NCBI GenBank assembly: GCA_032622095.1
Contig: CP136061.1
Span: forward strand, 256,753,582-256,817,581
Direction of reading: 5' to 3'
Length of the DNA: 64,000 nucleotides
DNA from: Siphonodentalium dalli
Taxonomy: Eukaryota; Mollusca; Scaphopoda; Gadilida; Siphonodentaliidae
Below the pieces are notes generated by a model, which was not told the DNA's origin, did no database searches, and worked only from the letters and a program-made list of their open reading frames with translations. The translations under genes and the position numbers were made by a program. Shown piece by piece: positions 1 through 10,984 of this stretch (positions are counted from its first letter, which is position 1; each line of letters begins with the position of its first letter).

Positions 1-171
1 GGGGTCATCTTTTAAGATTATCATACTAAAATAACATATGGAAGCAGAAATGCTTACCCAAATTTTCATATTTTTTCAGCTTCTAACATTATAAACATGA
101 CATTTTTTCGATTGTAAAATAAGTATTGATTTTTTGACAAATAAGTATGTGTTTCAACTATAGCCAAAATG

Positions 172-510
172 GCGACCGGAAGTGGAATTTATACGTTTTT
201 TATTAATATCATTAAGATAAGTTTCTGTGGTTTGGAACTGGTTGAGAATGTGACATTATTTTGTATTTAGCATGTTAACTGACCATTGGAGTAATGAAAT
301 ATGCTGTTCGTGTGGTCCACACCCCTTCCGATCACTCCAAAATTCGATTTTACAAAACGCGGTATAACGTTTCACAAAAGATCCCCAAGTTTATAATCAT
401 ATTTCATCAAGAAGTGGGAAGAACTGTGCAATGTAAGTGATCCATTCTAAATCTTATTGATATTCGAACTCAGTGGTACCAAAATTGTCAATTTGGCTCA
501 AAATGGCCGC
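172..510 (+). repeat. Dispersed repeat family, copy 1
   Basis: This stretch matches 9434-9795 along most of its length and in the same order. Shared words include TTTGGAACTGGTTGAGAAT, TTTTGTATTTAGCATGTT, CATATTTCATCAAGA, GGAAGAACTGTGCAA and GGTACCAAAATTGTCA. I see no long open frame, no recognisable protein and no terminal repeats, so the class is unknown; it could be part of a degenerate non-autonomous element. The similarity is seen directly, while the mobile-element interpretation is inference. Confidence 0.6.
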
Positions 511-982
511 CAAAATATGAAACATGGTAATTATTATCCCAACGTGCCACGCAACCGCTTACAAGTTGTGGTGATGCACACAATTGACTATTCTGTCTTA
601 TATAGCTTGAGTACTAACATTTCTTATGCACCTTTGGTATTGGGTTACTATTTTAACCACTGAAATTACCAGAATTATTCGAAAGTTTCTGGCACAAACA
701 TGATATCAAAATCGGCAAAAAAATCGCTGTTCAGGTTTGAGCCATTTTTTAAAAGTAAAATGGAACTATGGTATCAAAGATGTTTGTTGTTTTGATATGT
801 GTTACATGTGTCACACTGAGTTGTGTTGGACAAAAATACCCAAGACGGCTTCTAAAATGGCAACCAAACTTGGTAAACATTATTATATACATATGCATAT
901 GTGCATATACGTGGTGTATATGTATACATAATCAATTGTGACTCACGTGCTATACTTAATCAACTAAATGTTCTATTCTGTC
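511..982. other. No gene seen; AT-rich sequence
   Basis: I see no convincing coding potential here. Phrases such as AAAATGGC recur near 855 and resemble words in the dispersed repeats at 172-510 and 9300-9800, so this may be more of the same repeat family. Confidence 0.4.
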
Positions 983-2912
983 CAGGTACCCTACGAGTCA
1001 TGACAAGTCCATTTTGAGGAATGCAATATGGATTTTGCCAAAAGCTTCCTTGTTTTTGAACGGAAATGGGCAGAACGAACTGAGAGGGATAATATTATAT
1101 GGCTATTCTGGCCCATTAGCATCAAAATTGATCAACTTAATACAGTGTGCATGTCTGTTGACTGTCTGGTCATAGGCGAGGTGAGTAGGTATACATGGAG
1201 TTATTGTATTCATGAATGGTGTGAACAGTTATACAATGTGTGGCTGTATGGTCATGGATGGGATGTCCACAGTGAGATGTATAGGTATATAAGGAGTAGC
1301 TGTATGTGTGAGGTGAACATGTTTACAGTGAGTGGCTGTCTGGTCATTGAAGTGGTGTATGGTCATAACGAGAGCAGCTAGACTGTCATGTATGTATATA
1401 TGGAGTGACTGTGGGCTGGGCTGTACATATGTACATTGTGTGGCTGTATTGTCATTGGTGGGTGTATATGTATACATATGTTGGATATATGGTAATGGAT
1501 GGGTGTATGTATACATAGGGTGTGGTTGTATGGTTATGGGCAATGTGTATATGTGTACATGGAATGACTGCACGGTGATTGTTGAAGTGTATATGCATAC
1601 CTGGAGTACACTCTGATGACCACTGCCGACTAGTGTATATAGAGAGCGACATCATTGTGATGGGTGGGATGTACATGTTTATATGTAGGGCCTATTGTAT
1701 TGTCATTGGTGGTGTGTACAAGCATACAGTGAATAGCTGAATGCTCATGGAGAGGGTGTATATGTATACAGCGAGTGGCTGGATTGTCACGATTGAGCTG
1801 TATATGCAAGTCTGGCATGTACGAATGGCCGTGTGTGCGGGATATTGGTATATCTAGAAGGGTTGTATGGCCATTGATGATGTATATGGGGATTGACAGT
1901 ATGGCAAAATTAATGGTGGAGTGAATTGATATAAAAGAAGTGACTATGGTCACGAATGTATGAATGGCCGTATGCGCGGTACGAGGCATTGGTATATCTA
2001 GAAGGGATGTAAGGCCACTTTTGTGAGGTCTATATGTATATACATAGAGTGACTCTATGGTTTTGGGTTGGTGTATATGTATATCTTGAGTGGCTATACG
2101 GCCACATGTGTCGCAAATATGTATATGTACAAGGAGTGAGAATGTATGACCACGGGTGAGGCAAATAAGTATCCAGGAAGTGATATATGACAATGGATGT
2201 AACGAACAGGTATGGATTGACTGTATGGTCATCGGTAAGGTGTATATGTATATATTTATTGGCTGTATAGCTATACATGTGGCAAATAAATATACATGGA
2301 GTGACTGTATGGCCTATGGTTGGACGAATAGGTATACAAGAGGTTACTTTGTGTTCATGTATATAGTGAATATGTATACAGGTCATGTGAGGTGTAGGAG
2401 TATACATGGTGTGTCTGCATTATTATTCACGGCTATATGGCCATGCGTTGGTGTATGGGTAAACCCAATTGTGGCTGTATGGTAATGGGTGAGGTGTATG
2501 TCTATACAGCGAGTGGCACATGGCCATTTACGTGGTTTTCATGTATGTATATATCGAGTGACTGCATGCGCGTGTGTGATTTGTACTGGCGCTCCTTTGT
2601 GTGACTATCGCTTTCCACAATATTTCAAGGATATGTTGATCGATAGAGGTAATATCAGAGTGTTCTCCACATTAATTGCGTTTTGTATGCAATATGAAGA
2701 AAACGGTTTTCCTGACAATAGTGTATAAGTTAATCAATTTGATGCTAATGGGCCAGAGTAGCCACATAATATGATACCTTTCAGTTCAGTTTCAACGTTC
2801 CGCCCGTTTCCGTTAAAAAACATGGACAGAATCCCAAAAGAGGTGTTCGGCAAAATCCATACTGCATTCCTTAAAATTAATTTGTCGTGCCCCGTAAGGT
2901 ATTGGGACAACC
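983..2912. mobile_element. Fold-back element with long inverted arms around a minisatellite
   Basis: About 983-1150 and 2720-2912 are diverged inverted copies of each other. The left arm contains GGAATGCAATATGGATTTTG, and the reverse complement of the right arm reads GGAATGCAGTATGGATTTTG. Both arms then share a GAACGGAAA/AACGGAAAC segment and TCTGGCCCATTAGCATCAAA in the same order. The interior is a degenerate minisatellite. Inverted arms around a tandem core resemble fold-back or MITE-like DNA transposons. I could not define a target-site duplication, so the family is unknown and the ends are approximate. Confidence 0.6.
1150..2560 (+). repeat. Degenerate minisatellite, roughly 45-bp period
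   Basis: Phrases such as GAGTGGCTGTATGGTCAT and GGTGTATATGTATACA recur every few tens of bases with heavy divergence and variable spacing. Several medium-length frames stay open on both strands because of the repetitive composition. They look like low-complexity shadows (Tyr, His, Ile and Thr rich), so I do not call them genes. The array forms the core of the fold-back element. Confidence 0.6.
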
Positions 2913-3270
2913 ATAATATGGTTTGAAGTTTCCTCTAAGTCACTCCCTCCCTGGTGTCCAGGCAACAATCAAGTTAAAAATCACAAGGCATGCATGTGAG
3001 GTACCAGGTCGGAAATTCAAAGGCGATGGGGAGATCTGCAAACATGGATTGGCAGAAACAATGTATATAGATATACGCCTATATATACCCATACAATACT
3101 TTTCTGTCAACCGATCTAAAATGGAATTACTTGGTCAGTTGTTGAAACGATGGATCATAACTCGAGTGCGTGACCGGTTACATAACTCGAGTGCGTGAAC
3201 GGTTAGAGCGAATCCCTTAGCGATTAGTTTACGGATACCGATGACCACCAATCACGGTGAACACATATTA
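2913..3270. other. No gene seen between fold-back element and 45-bp array
   Basis: A short direct repeat (ATAACTCGAGTGCGTGA, around 3157 and 3182) lies here, just before the 45-bp array. No other feature is supported. Confidence 0.4.
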
Positions 3271-3675
3271 CACACAGGCGACAACGTACCCGTACACTGC
3301 CTCCATCGGATATTACACACAGGCGACAACGTACCCGTACACTGCCTCCATCGGATATTACACACAGGCGACAACGTACCCGTACACTGCCTCCATCGGA
3401 TATTACACACAGGCGACAACGTACCCGTACACTGCCTCCATCGGATATTACACACAGGCGACAACGTACCCGTACACTGCCTCCATCGGATATTACACAC
3501 AGGCGACAACGTACCCGTACACTGCCTCCATCGGATATTACACACAGGCGACAACGTACCCGTACACTGCCTCCATCGGATATTACACACAGGCGACAAC
3601 GTACCCGTACACTGCCTCCATCGGATATTACACACAGGCGACAACGTACCCGTACACTGCCTCCATCGGATATTT
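3271..3675 (+). repeat. Nine near-perfect copies of a 45-bp unit
   Basis: The unit runs from CACACAGGCGACAACGTACC to CTCCATCGGATATTA and is repeated nine times. I find no internal difference until the last few bases of the final copy. Because 45 is a multiple of three and the unit lacks stops in several frames, long frames stay open in two plus frames and one minus frame. These encode 15-residue repeats such as YYTQATTYPYTASIG. No start context or flanking exon argues for translation. Complete identity implies very recent expansion, or an assembly artefact. Confidence 0.9.
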
Positions 3676-3791
3676 TCCTGTATTATTGCCTTCATTGGTC
3701 AAGTAGGTCACATGGGGCATACCTGATATTTTCTTGCCCGTCACGTGTACGCGCCATTAGGAATACGAATGTCTACTTGTTTCACAATTGA

Positions 3792-4319
3792 TTAAAGGTG
3801 GATTATCTCTTTGTAAACATGTTTTATATAGTTACCGGGGTATAAAATATTATATCTGAATCGAAAACTCCTGTCCAGAAATGCTTCTATCGATTAATAT
3901 TAATTGTATTTCGAATATTTTCTACTCTAAAAAGGTGTAGTTCTTTAGCTAACGAACAAAAGTGGTTACAGTTAACAGAGACCAGAAATTTTATTGTACA
4001 ATTTTGTCACAAATACACGTTAATTATACTCATTATCGCTTATAACTATTGAACAAAACAATACAAACAATCAATCTGGGACATTTGACTTTCGGTGCGT
4101 TGCCATAGGAACAGCCCAGTGCTCTATATCGCAATATGGTATTATCCGAATGGTCTGTTCTAAAAATAGACACATAAACAGTCCCGATTAAATATTCGAA
4201 ATAAAATCAATATTAGTCGATAGAACCTTTTCCGGACATGGGTATTCAGTTCATATTCATTATTTTATACCGACGCAACTATTTAAAACAAATTATTTAA
4301 AGAGATATTCCATCTTTAA
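3792..4319 (+). mobile_element. TTAA-flanked MITE, copy A (T2/Kolobok-like)
   Basis: The element is bounded by TTAAAGGTGGATTATCTC on the left and its inverse (GAGATATTCCATCTTTAA) on the right. It has long terminal inverted repeats that include TATTTCGAATATT and a TCCGGA-containing block. It is 528 bp long and has no coding capacity. A TTAA target and TTAAAGG tips are features of T2/Kolobok-type MITEs, which is established for that superfamily; the assignment here is inference. Further copies lie at 5564-6091 (inverted) and 16159-16628. Confidence 0.75.
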
Positions 4320-4384
4320 ACTCGCGCTTACGCAGAAGCGGCTTATCGGCACGTGAAATGTTAAAATGAATTTATGTCATAATA

Positions 4385-5130
4385 ATACTCTAGTGCCCCA
4401 GAGGTCTGTACTCTATACTTTCTACACTAAACCATTGGGGACATAATCATGACACACAACTTCCATATGTATGCCGACGACACTCATGTCTGTATGTCGA
4501 CATTACCAGCAAATGTAGACGATGTTGTAATTCAAGTTCAGCATTGTTTGGTCGGTTAAATCGTGAATGACAACGAACAAGTTAAAACGTAACAGTGATA
4601 AGACGGAAATTTCATTCACCGTTATGGTCACACTCAAGATTATATCGTATATTGTTATAAGTGAAACGATGTTATACATTTGAATTATCACGTCTGTGTG
4701 TAATTGCATTTTATGTTCATTTTGTGTAATACAATTATGTGCGGAGAGAAACCCTTTGTAAGTTGCAAAACTTGTGTCTCAATCCCGTTGCATTATGCAA
4801 TAACATGTTTACACTAACAAATCTGTGCTAAAACGAGTGCATATAGTCCAAATAGGATGCGATGACATAACAGTGACACAATCAACCAAGAATTTCGGCG
4901 TGTATCTGGAATCCAATTTATCAATGGACAGACATATAAGTGTCATTGATCAAGCCACTTTTCTTGAGATCACACGTAACACTAAACTATGACCATTTCT
5001 AACAGAAGACGCAGAAAATATATTTTCGCTTGTTAAATCCCGGCTTGCTTATTTCAACAGCCTTCTTACTGGGTTGCCCAAATGTCATACAACCGATTGA
5101 ACAAACACGTTGAACAGAGAACCGGCGTTA
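4385..5130 (+). pseudogene. Dead CR1/L2-like non-LTR reverse transcriptase fragment
   Basis: Shifting between frames recovers reverse-transcriptase landmarks in the right order. First comes a V-P-Q-R-S-V-L block near 4392 (the usual QGSVLGP position). The catalytic box MYADDTHV follows (YADD at 4468-4479), then a D-K-T-E-I-like segment near 4600. Next is FGVYLESNLSMDRHI near 4890-4940 (family pattern LGV-D--LSM--HI), and last YFNSLLTGLPKC near 5053-5090. Several frameshifts and stops break it, so it is non-functional. Between two inverted copies of the same MITE, it probably belongs to an unrelated older insertion. Jockey and CR1/L2 clades are hard to separate by eye. Confidence 0.7.
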
Positions 5131-5563
5131 ATATGACCACAATTTGGCCGGACACAGATATTTGTTCAAGTATGTGAGGTTAGGGCACATTCGAGGGTGG
5201 CATTATGTGAGGTTAAGCCTAGGCACACTTGAGGGTGACATTTGCTATGCATGTTGTTTGATTTATTGTGATACATGGGTAAACATTACTGGGAAACAAA
5301 ATGTCCAAAATTCAAGTTTTAGCGGGTAGGGTTATCCTTTTTGACAAATATGGCTCTCATTGATGACATATGCATTTTCCGATTAGTTTGCCAGATCCTC
5401 AGATTGGTGCAGAACATTATTAGATCGCCATGCTCTTTATTTGTTATGAGAATTGTGTGTAACATGCAATTCATCCTGGTACAAAATTGAATAAAACCAA
5501 CATTTTACTCGAAGAATAGACTATTGCATACTAATCAACATCAGTATAAACATGGGAGAATCT

Positions 5564-6091
5564 TTAAAGATGGATTATCTCTTTAAATAACAAATTTTAA
5601 ATAGTTGCGTGGGTATAAATTAATAGATATGAACTGAAGACCTATGTCCGGAAAAGCTTCTATCAATTAATATTGATTTTATTTCGAATATTAAATCGGG
5701 CCCATTTATGTTACTATTTTTAGAACCGACCATTCGGATGAGAACGTATTGCGATATAGAGCACTGGGCTGTTCCTACGGCTACGCAACGAATGTCAAAT
5801 GTCACAGATTGGTTGTTTGTACTGTTTTGTTCCACAGATATAAGCGATAATGAGTATAATTAACGTTTATTTGTGACAAAATTGCACAATATAATTTCTG
5901 GTCTCTGTTAACAGTAACCAATATTGTTCGTTAGCTGAACAAACACACCTTTTTAGACCAGAAAATATTCGAAATAAAATTAATATTAATCGATAGAAGC
6001 ATTTCCGGACAGGAGTCTTCGATTCAGATCTAATATTTTATACCCCGGTAACTATATAATACATGTTTACAAAGAGATAATCCACCTTTAA
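5564..6091 (-). mobile_element. TTAA-flanked MITE, copy B (inverted relative to copy A)
   Basis: It has the same 528-bp length and the same sequence as 3792-4319, but in opposite orientation, with TTAA at both ends. The paralogous site in the second segmental copy (near 12447) reads GAATCT then ATTG then CGGAAG, with no insertion. That is an empty-site comparison showing this copy arrived after the duplication. Copies A and B can pair as 528-bp arms across a 1.24-kb spacer. Confidence 0.8.
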
Positions 6092-6465
6092 CGGAAGTGC
6101 AACATCATATCATAAATACTAATCGGATTAAGGTCATTGCTAAAAATGTCTACGGCTGATCGAATTTCCAGTTTGTTTATTTTGTTCTCAGATCCACCAA
6201 AGCAGGGACCACACAGAGTTAACATCCACCCTAGCAGGGACCGCACATATTTCACATCCACACTAGCATGGACCACACAGTAGTCGCACACACAATGCCA
6301 TAAGTGGACAATTTGTACCCCGTCGATTGAACAAAACTATTTAAAAATGCACCTAGCGTCTGAATAAGATTTACAAACCAATGTGATTGTATGGATTCCA
6401 ATCATTCGTCGGAATGAAGTGTTTATGTCTCGTCAGCCTGGACGCCTGGCATAGTGAATGCTTTA
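6092..6465. other. 3' flank of zinc-finger gene 1, part of the segmental duplication
   Basis: No gene is seen. The words ACATCCACCCTAGCAG and related short repeats recur here (6150-6290) and at 12595-12660 in the duplicate copy. This is plausibly 3' untranslated or intergenic sequence downstream of the minus-strand zinc-finger gene. Confidence 0.5.
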
Positions 6466-7755
6466 CTACTGCGTCGATTTGGTGTGATTCCTCTTGTGTA
6501 AACTCAAGGTTTCCGAATGCCGAAATGTTTTTTGACAAATACCACATTTATACGGACGATCACCTGTGTGGATTCTTTTATGCCTCGTTAGGTGGCTCGG
6601 TTGATTAAACGCTTTCTCACATATGTCGCAATGGTATTGGCGATCACCGGTGTGTATCCTCTTGTGAGCAGTCAAGTTTCCAGATCGACCGAACGATTGT
6701 TCACAGATATCACATTGATATGGGCGGTCCCCGGAGTGTATTCGCTTATGTGCCGTCAGGGCGCCTGATTTGATAAATGCTTTACCACAAATATCACATT
6801 CATACGGTCGCTCACCAGTGTGTATTCTCTTATGTTTCGTTAGGTCGCTTCGATCAGTAAATGATTTCTCACATATATCGCATTGATATGGGCGCTCACC
6901 AGAGTGGATTCTTTTATGTCCTGTCAGGTCGCTTGACCGAATAAATGCCTTCCCACAAATCTCGCACTGATACGGGCGATCCCCGTTGTGGATCCTTATA
7001 TGTATCGCCAGGTGGTTTGATACAGTGAATGCTTTCCCACATATATCACATTGGTACCGGCGATCACGAGTGTGTGTCCTTTTGTGAGCAGTCAACAATC
7101 CCGATTGACTGAATGATCGCTCACACAAATCACATTGATATGAGCGGTCTCTGGTGTGAATCATCTTATGCGTCACCAAGTTGCTTGAATTATTAAATGA
7201 TGTCCCACATATATCACATTGGTATGGTCGTTCACCGGTGTGAATTATCCTATGTGTCACCAAGTTGTTTGATGCATTAAATGATTTCCCACATATATCA
7301 CATTGGTATGGTCGTTCACCGGTGTGAATTCTCTTATGTATCACCAAGTTGCTTGATTTAGAATATGATGCCCCACATATATCGCATTGATATGGCTTGT
7401 CTCTGTTGTGAATCCTCTTGTGTTCAGTCAAACATTTCACTTCAGTGAACGTTCTTTGACATATATCACATTGGTATGGTCGATCACTAGAGTGGATTCT
7501 TTCATGACTAGTCAGAGTAGTTGCACGGGTGAATGCTTTACCACATATATCGCATCCATACGGTTTGTCTCCGGAGTGAGTAATGTTATGACTCGTCAGA
7601 GTACCTGACTGTCTAAATGCTTTCCCGCATATATTACATTCATACGGCTTGTCTCCGGTGTGAATTCGTCTATGATTCGTCAGAGTACATGCATGGTTGA
7701 ATGCTTTCCCGCATATATCGCAAGTATAAGGTCGATCTCGGGTATGGGTCTGCAT
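6466..7755 (-). CDS. C2H2 zinc-finger protein with 15 tandem fingers
   Basis: The ORF encodes 429 residues from the first in-frame ATG at 7755; the frame stays open a little further upstream, to a TTG at 7800. It is almost entirely C2H2 fingers of the form C-x2-C-x12-H-x3-H joined by TGDRPY/TGERPY linkers, about 28 residues each. I count 15, all with complete zinc ligands. This architecture is typical of sequence-specific nuclear DNA-binding factors. There is no KRAB, BTB, SCAN or ZAD domain in the ORF. Such a domain could lie on an unseen 5' exon, since the first finger begins only about 10 residues after the ATG. The gene lies in copy 1 of a segmental duplication. Its relative at 14504-15513 is broken, so this is the surviving copy. 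Expression and DNA target are unknown. Confidence 0.85.
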   Translation of the reverse strand: MQTHTRDRPYTCDICGKAFNHACTLTNHRRIHTGDKPYECNICGKAFRQSGTLTSHNITHSGDKPYGCDICGKAFTRATTLTSHERIHSSDRPYQCDICQRTFTEVKCLTEHKRIHNRDKPYQCDICGASYSKSSNLVIHKRIHTGERPYQCDICGKSFNASNNLVTHRIIHTGERPYQCDICGTSFNNSSNLVTHKMIHTRDRSYQCDLCERSFSQSGLLTAHKRTHTRDRRYQCDICGKAFTVSNHLAIHIRIHNGDRPYQCEICGKAFIRSSDLTGHKRIHSGERPYQCDICEKSFTDRSDLTKHKRIHTGERPYECDICGKAFIKSGALTAHKRIHSGDRPYQCDICEQSFGRSGNLTAHKRIHTGDRQYHCDICEKAFNQPSHLTRHKRIHTGDRPYKCGICQKTFRHSETLSLHKRNHTKSTQ

Positions 7756-8035
7756 GTTGTTAGTAATTAATGAGCTTGACACGGAAATCAGTTCGTTCAA
7801 ATATCGGAAGGGTACGATTTATATATTCAATTTCCCCCAAATATGCACAGCAAATGTTCGATTGAGCCTGCAATTCAATTATAATTCCCTGCAAACGTTG
7901 CTGATTCGTTGTCGGCAATTGGAGCTTAGTGAATAGTTCCACACAAATATCAGAATATGGCAATAAGAATATCCGTCGAACAGGAATCTGTATAGCCCAT
8001 GTACCGTACTCGTGTTACCGGATGATTCTTCCTGG
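7756..8035 (-). other. Conserved 5' flank of the zinc-finger genes
   Basis: On the minus strand about 7880-7990 is nearly identical to 15560-15690 upstream of the second zinc-finger copy. A short frame reading ICVELFTKLQLPTTNQQ is retained in both, with two changes among about 30 residues. This could be 5' UTR, a promoter or a small exon. The recent duplication alone may explain the conservation. Confidence 0.35.
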
Positions 8036-8306
8036 CAGTAAATAGAGGTAAGACTACTTCGCAGAACTTGTGACCTTGACCGTAAACAGTTCAGTTGGTG
8101 TGGAGATCCCTCCTGTGGGTGAGAAGCACCCCAATATGTTGGATTACATTAAAAAACTAATTAATGAATAGTATGAGTCAAGTTAAAAGTAAAAAATATG
8201 AATATTTAATAATCTTGATAGTATTGGATAAAAGTAGTTCCAGGCACAACTACTGTTTACGGTCAAGGTCGCAAGTTATGCGAAGTGTCTTTACCGTAAA
8301 TAGACT
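8036..8306. repeat. Inverted repeat, about 54-bp arms
   Basis: 8036-8089 is an imperfect inverted copy of 8253-8306: GACCTTGACCGTAAACAG on the left against CTGTTTACGGTCAAGGTC on the right, with CTTCGCAGAACTTG matching CAAGTTATGCGAAG. The loop is about 160 bp. It is probably a small MITE; the target duplication is not defined. Confidence 0.65.
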
Positions 8307-9133
8307 GGAGTGCAGTGGAGTCTCTCATTACCGCAGTTTCAAAGACGACTCACTACCTTGTCACAATAACACGATCAGTCACGTGTACGCTGGTAAATAT
8401 AACTATGCAATACACCCAAAGAGAACATACAATGATCAAGTATAAGTATGCGTTGTAAAATTGATTCTTTGTTCTTTTGTTTCCGGCGTCAGAATATATT
8501 TGGTACTAATAAATGGGTATACGTATTGAACGTTCAATTCAGTTTGCTTTCAGTTACTGTCGAATTATAGATCATTTTACCTGTGATTTACCTGTGATCT
8601 TCGGGCCTATTATAAGCTTTCGCTTGTATTGGCCAATTGTCGTGGTACAACATATATTTGCTCTAAGAAATATATTCACCCCATTATATTTCCGACTTTA
8701 TAAGGTTCCCTGTCAAAACTTTAAAAAGTTCCCAGGTTTTGTACTGGTGGAATATGAACTCTTCGGCCGTTAGCCAGAGTAGAGATCCATGGCATGATCT
8801 AGTCGACTTACTGCTATGTTTGTTTTGTCGGGGAGTGTTGTCATTTCAGAAAAGCGAACAAATCACGTGGTGGTCATGTTTATTGGTAAAGGAAAGGCTG
8901 CACAGAGGGTTCTTGTCTCTGGGTTATCACTCACAGCACGCATTCGATAATCAATCTGAACATGAACTAGAGCTTCCTGAATGTTTGCGAGTCAAATTAA
9001 TTCCATTATATATGCGAGTCCTCCACGTGGAGCCTCGCATATATTTAGAGAATATGACAATGTTGCTTTGATATTAGGCCGATATAATACGAAGGTTGTT
9101 GTGCAGGGTACTTGTTCCAACATTTCGTGCTTA
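8307..9133. other. No gene seen; dispersed-repeat fragments and a short hairpin
   Basis: About 8690-8800 resembles 56895-56995, with shared blocks GTTCCC, GGTTGAATATGA/GGTGGAATATGA and GTAGCCAGAGTA/TTAGCCAGAGTA. A hairpin near 9007-9045 (ATATATGCGAG against CTCGCATATAT) resembles the palindrome units inside the MITE at 61661-62052. No convincing coding frame is present. Confidence 0.45.
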
Positions 9134-9300
9134 AAATAGTCTGGTCAATAAAAGGTTTGACCTAGATCAAATTTGGACTAAGTTGGTTTGTACACAATTT
9201 TGAAGTGGAATATATCCTCTATAACATATCCAAAATCGGATAAAATCCGCTTTGAGAATGTTTTGTAATTCAAGATGACCTCCAAGATGGCTGCCTTTTC
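9134..9300 (+). repeat. Dispersed repeat, matches 56085-56225
   Basis: Shared words include TTTGACCTAGA, TTTGGACTAAGTTG, CTCTATAACATATCCAAAAT and ATCCGCTT. The copies are in the same orientation and clearly diverged. No protein or terminal repeat is visible. Confidence 0.55.
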
Positions 9301-9433
9301 CGTTAAGTCAGTTTGATGCAATTATAGTGAGAAAATCTTGTCATACATGTATATATTCACATGTTTATATTTTTGTGAAACTAAGAGATAATGCCGCCTT
9401 TTTTTCCAAAATTGGAACTTCCCATCCAAGATG

Positions 9434-9795
9434 GCCACAACAATAGCGGCCGGAAGTAGATCGACATGCTTACGTTTTTTATTAATATCTTTAAGATAAG
9501 TTTCTGCTGTTTGGAACTGGTTGAGAATTGTGACTCCATTTTGTATTTAGCATGTTCAGAGACCATTATAACAATGAAATATGCCATTCATGGATCCCCA
9601 GCCCTTCCGATCACTCAAAAAATCGATCTTACAGAACGCATTATAAAATTTCACAAAAAATCACCATTGGGATTCTAGTCATATTTCATCAAGATATTGG
9701 AAGAACTGTGCAAGGTAAGTGCTGCATTCTATTTTGTATGGATATTTCAACGAAATGGTACCAAAATTGTCACTTTGCCTCAAAATGGCTGACAA
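9434..9795 (+). repeat. Dispersed repeat family, copy 2
   Basis: This is a colinear match to 172-510, described there. It lies directly after a second repeat module at 9134-9300, so the two may be parts of one longer element. Confidence 0.6.
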
Positions 9796-10984
9796 AATTA
9801 CAATTTAATTACAATTTACAAGGCAACTAATAGCTGTTAGAAAGTAAAACTAGTTTCAATAAAATGAATAAATATCCTGATACTGTCAGATTATTTGATG
9901 ATACATTTATCCATTGATAGGTCTATGTGCATTTCACATAATTTTATATACGAAGTTTACGAGTAAATAAAATTATAGAATACGATGAAAGTTAGACATA
10001 AATACCTTCTCAATCTGACAAGAGTGTGGTCTACATGTGCATATTGTGTCACGTGAAGGTGGTAACGTTATGTATAGCATAACGCGTGTAGTTTGGCAAA
10101 CAGATGCCAGAAAAGACGGGTAGACCAGGTTGTCAAAAATCGGAGAGCGAAATGCGCGATTATTCTGTCCGATGAGAGCATTACGGGATAGTCTGGCTTT
10201 CGAAGCGTGGCGGGAATATTATTCTCCAATCAGAATTGATTATTCTATTCAGCCCCTAGTGTACGTCGTGACCTCTTGTTAAGTGTATTATTCACCTCAT
10301 CCGTGCTGAAACCTAGTGCGATTTGTTTAGTGCATGCCGTATTCTATAATACATGCTAGATTAGCATTAATTATGTTAGCTTATTTAATATGCTGTATGT
10401 GACATATACCAGTATGTTTAGAACTAGGGCAAATGGGCCAGTAATTCTTAGGACAAATTATAGCTGTATTGGTGTCTCTAAAGTAATCAATTTAATGTCA
10501 TTGTACTGTTTGGCTGCTGTAGTTGATACGCAATACCGCGCATGGAAGTCAGTGCGTTAAGATGTCTGACTCCCTTGTGTATACGGGCCGGCAGTTGATG
10601 TCACAATCATTCCTGATTAAAAATACTACTAAGACTTCAGTATCCCTCCCATACCTACGGAAATGTGCTCATTGTGTCTTGTTACTGTATACACCCATCA
10701 GTAAGCCCGGTGGGCCCGCGAATGTTTTATATAATATCAAGTATCCGATACTCATTATAATTATTGTTGCAAATTTATTTTTACAAATATTATTACTAAC
10801 AAATGACATTGCAGTCTTCATTGGAGTTCGTTATGTCTTTAAATTTTGCATTGAACTAACCCTCATGCCAATACAATTTGTTCCCAATTGTATATCGTTC
10901 ATATTATAATAGTACAATGTTACGGTCACTGCAACTCTTTTGGAATATACATCCACCCTAGTATCAACATGGATCTATTATATA
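9796..10984. other. No gene seen
   Basis: The open frames here are short, lack recognisable domains and have ordinary AT-rich composition. I see no terminal repeats or RNA genes in this 1.2-kb interval. Confidence 0.4.

Larger units (their letters stand above)
5150..7990. other. Segmental duplication, copy 1 (carries intact zinc-finger gene)
   Basis: About 5230-5563 matches 12100-12450, 6092-6430 matches 12451-12900, and the zinc-finger ORF with its upstream flank (to about 7990) matches 14490-15690, all in the same order. Shared unique words include TGTTTGATTTATTGTGATAC, CCAGATCCTCAGAT and AACCAATGTGATTGTATG. Copy 1 has the MITE at 5564-6091, which copy 2 lacks. Copy 2 has a 1.55-kb element at 12939-14489, which copy 1 lacks. 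Confidence 0.8.

Noticed and set aside
1028-2485. Overlapping frames of 74-200 codons on both strands
   Set aside because: They fall in the degenerate minisatellite, are biased to Tyr, His, Ile and Thr, and overlap each other. No domain is seen.
3271-3675. CRISPR array
   Set aside because: The units are contiguous 45-bp tandem copies with no unique spacers, in an animal-type genome.
3241-3726. Repeat protein encoded by the 45-bp array (161 or 149 residues)
   Set aside because: Three frames on two strands are equally open because of the repeat. Perfect identity of units gives no evidence of protein-level selection, so I kept it as a tandem repeat only.
10523-10909. 128-codon plus-strand frame with a hydrophobic stretch
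   Set aside because: There is no recognisable domain, and the hydrophobic run comes from AT-rich sequence. No splice or promoter evidence supports it.
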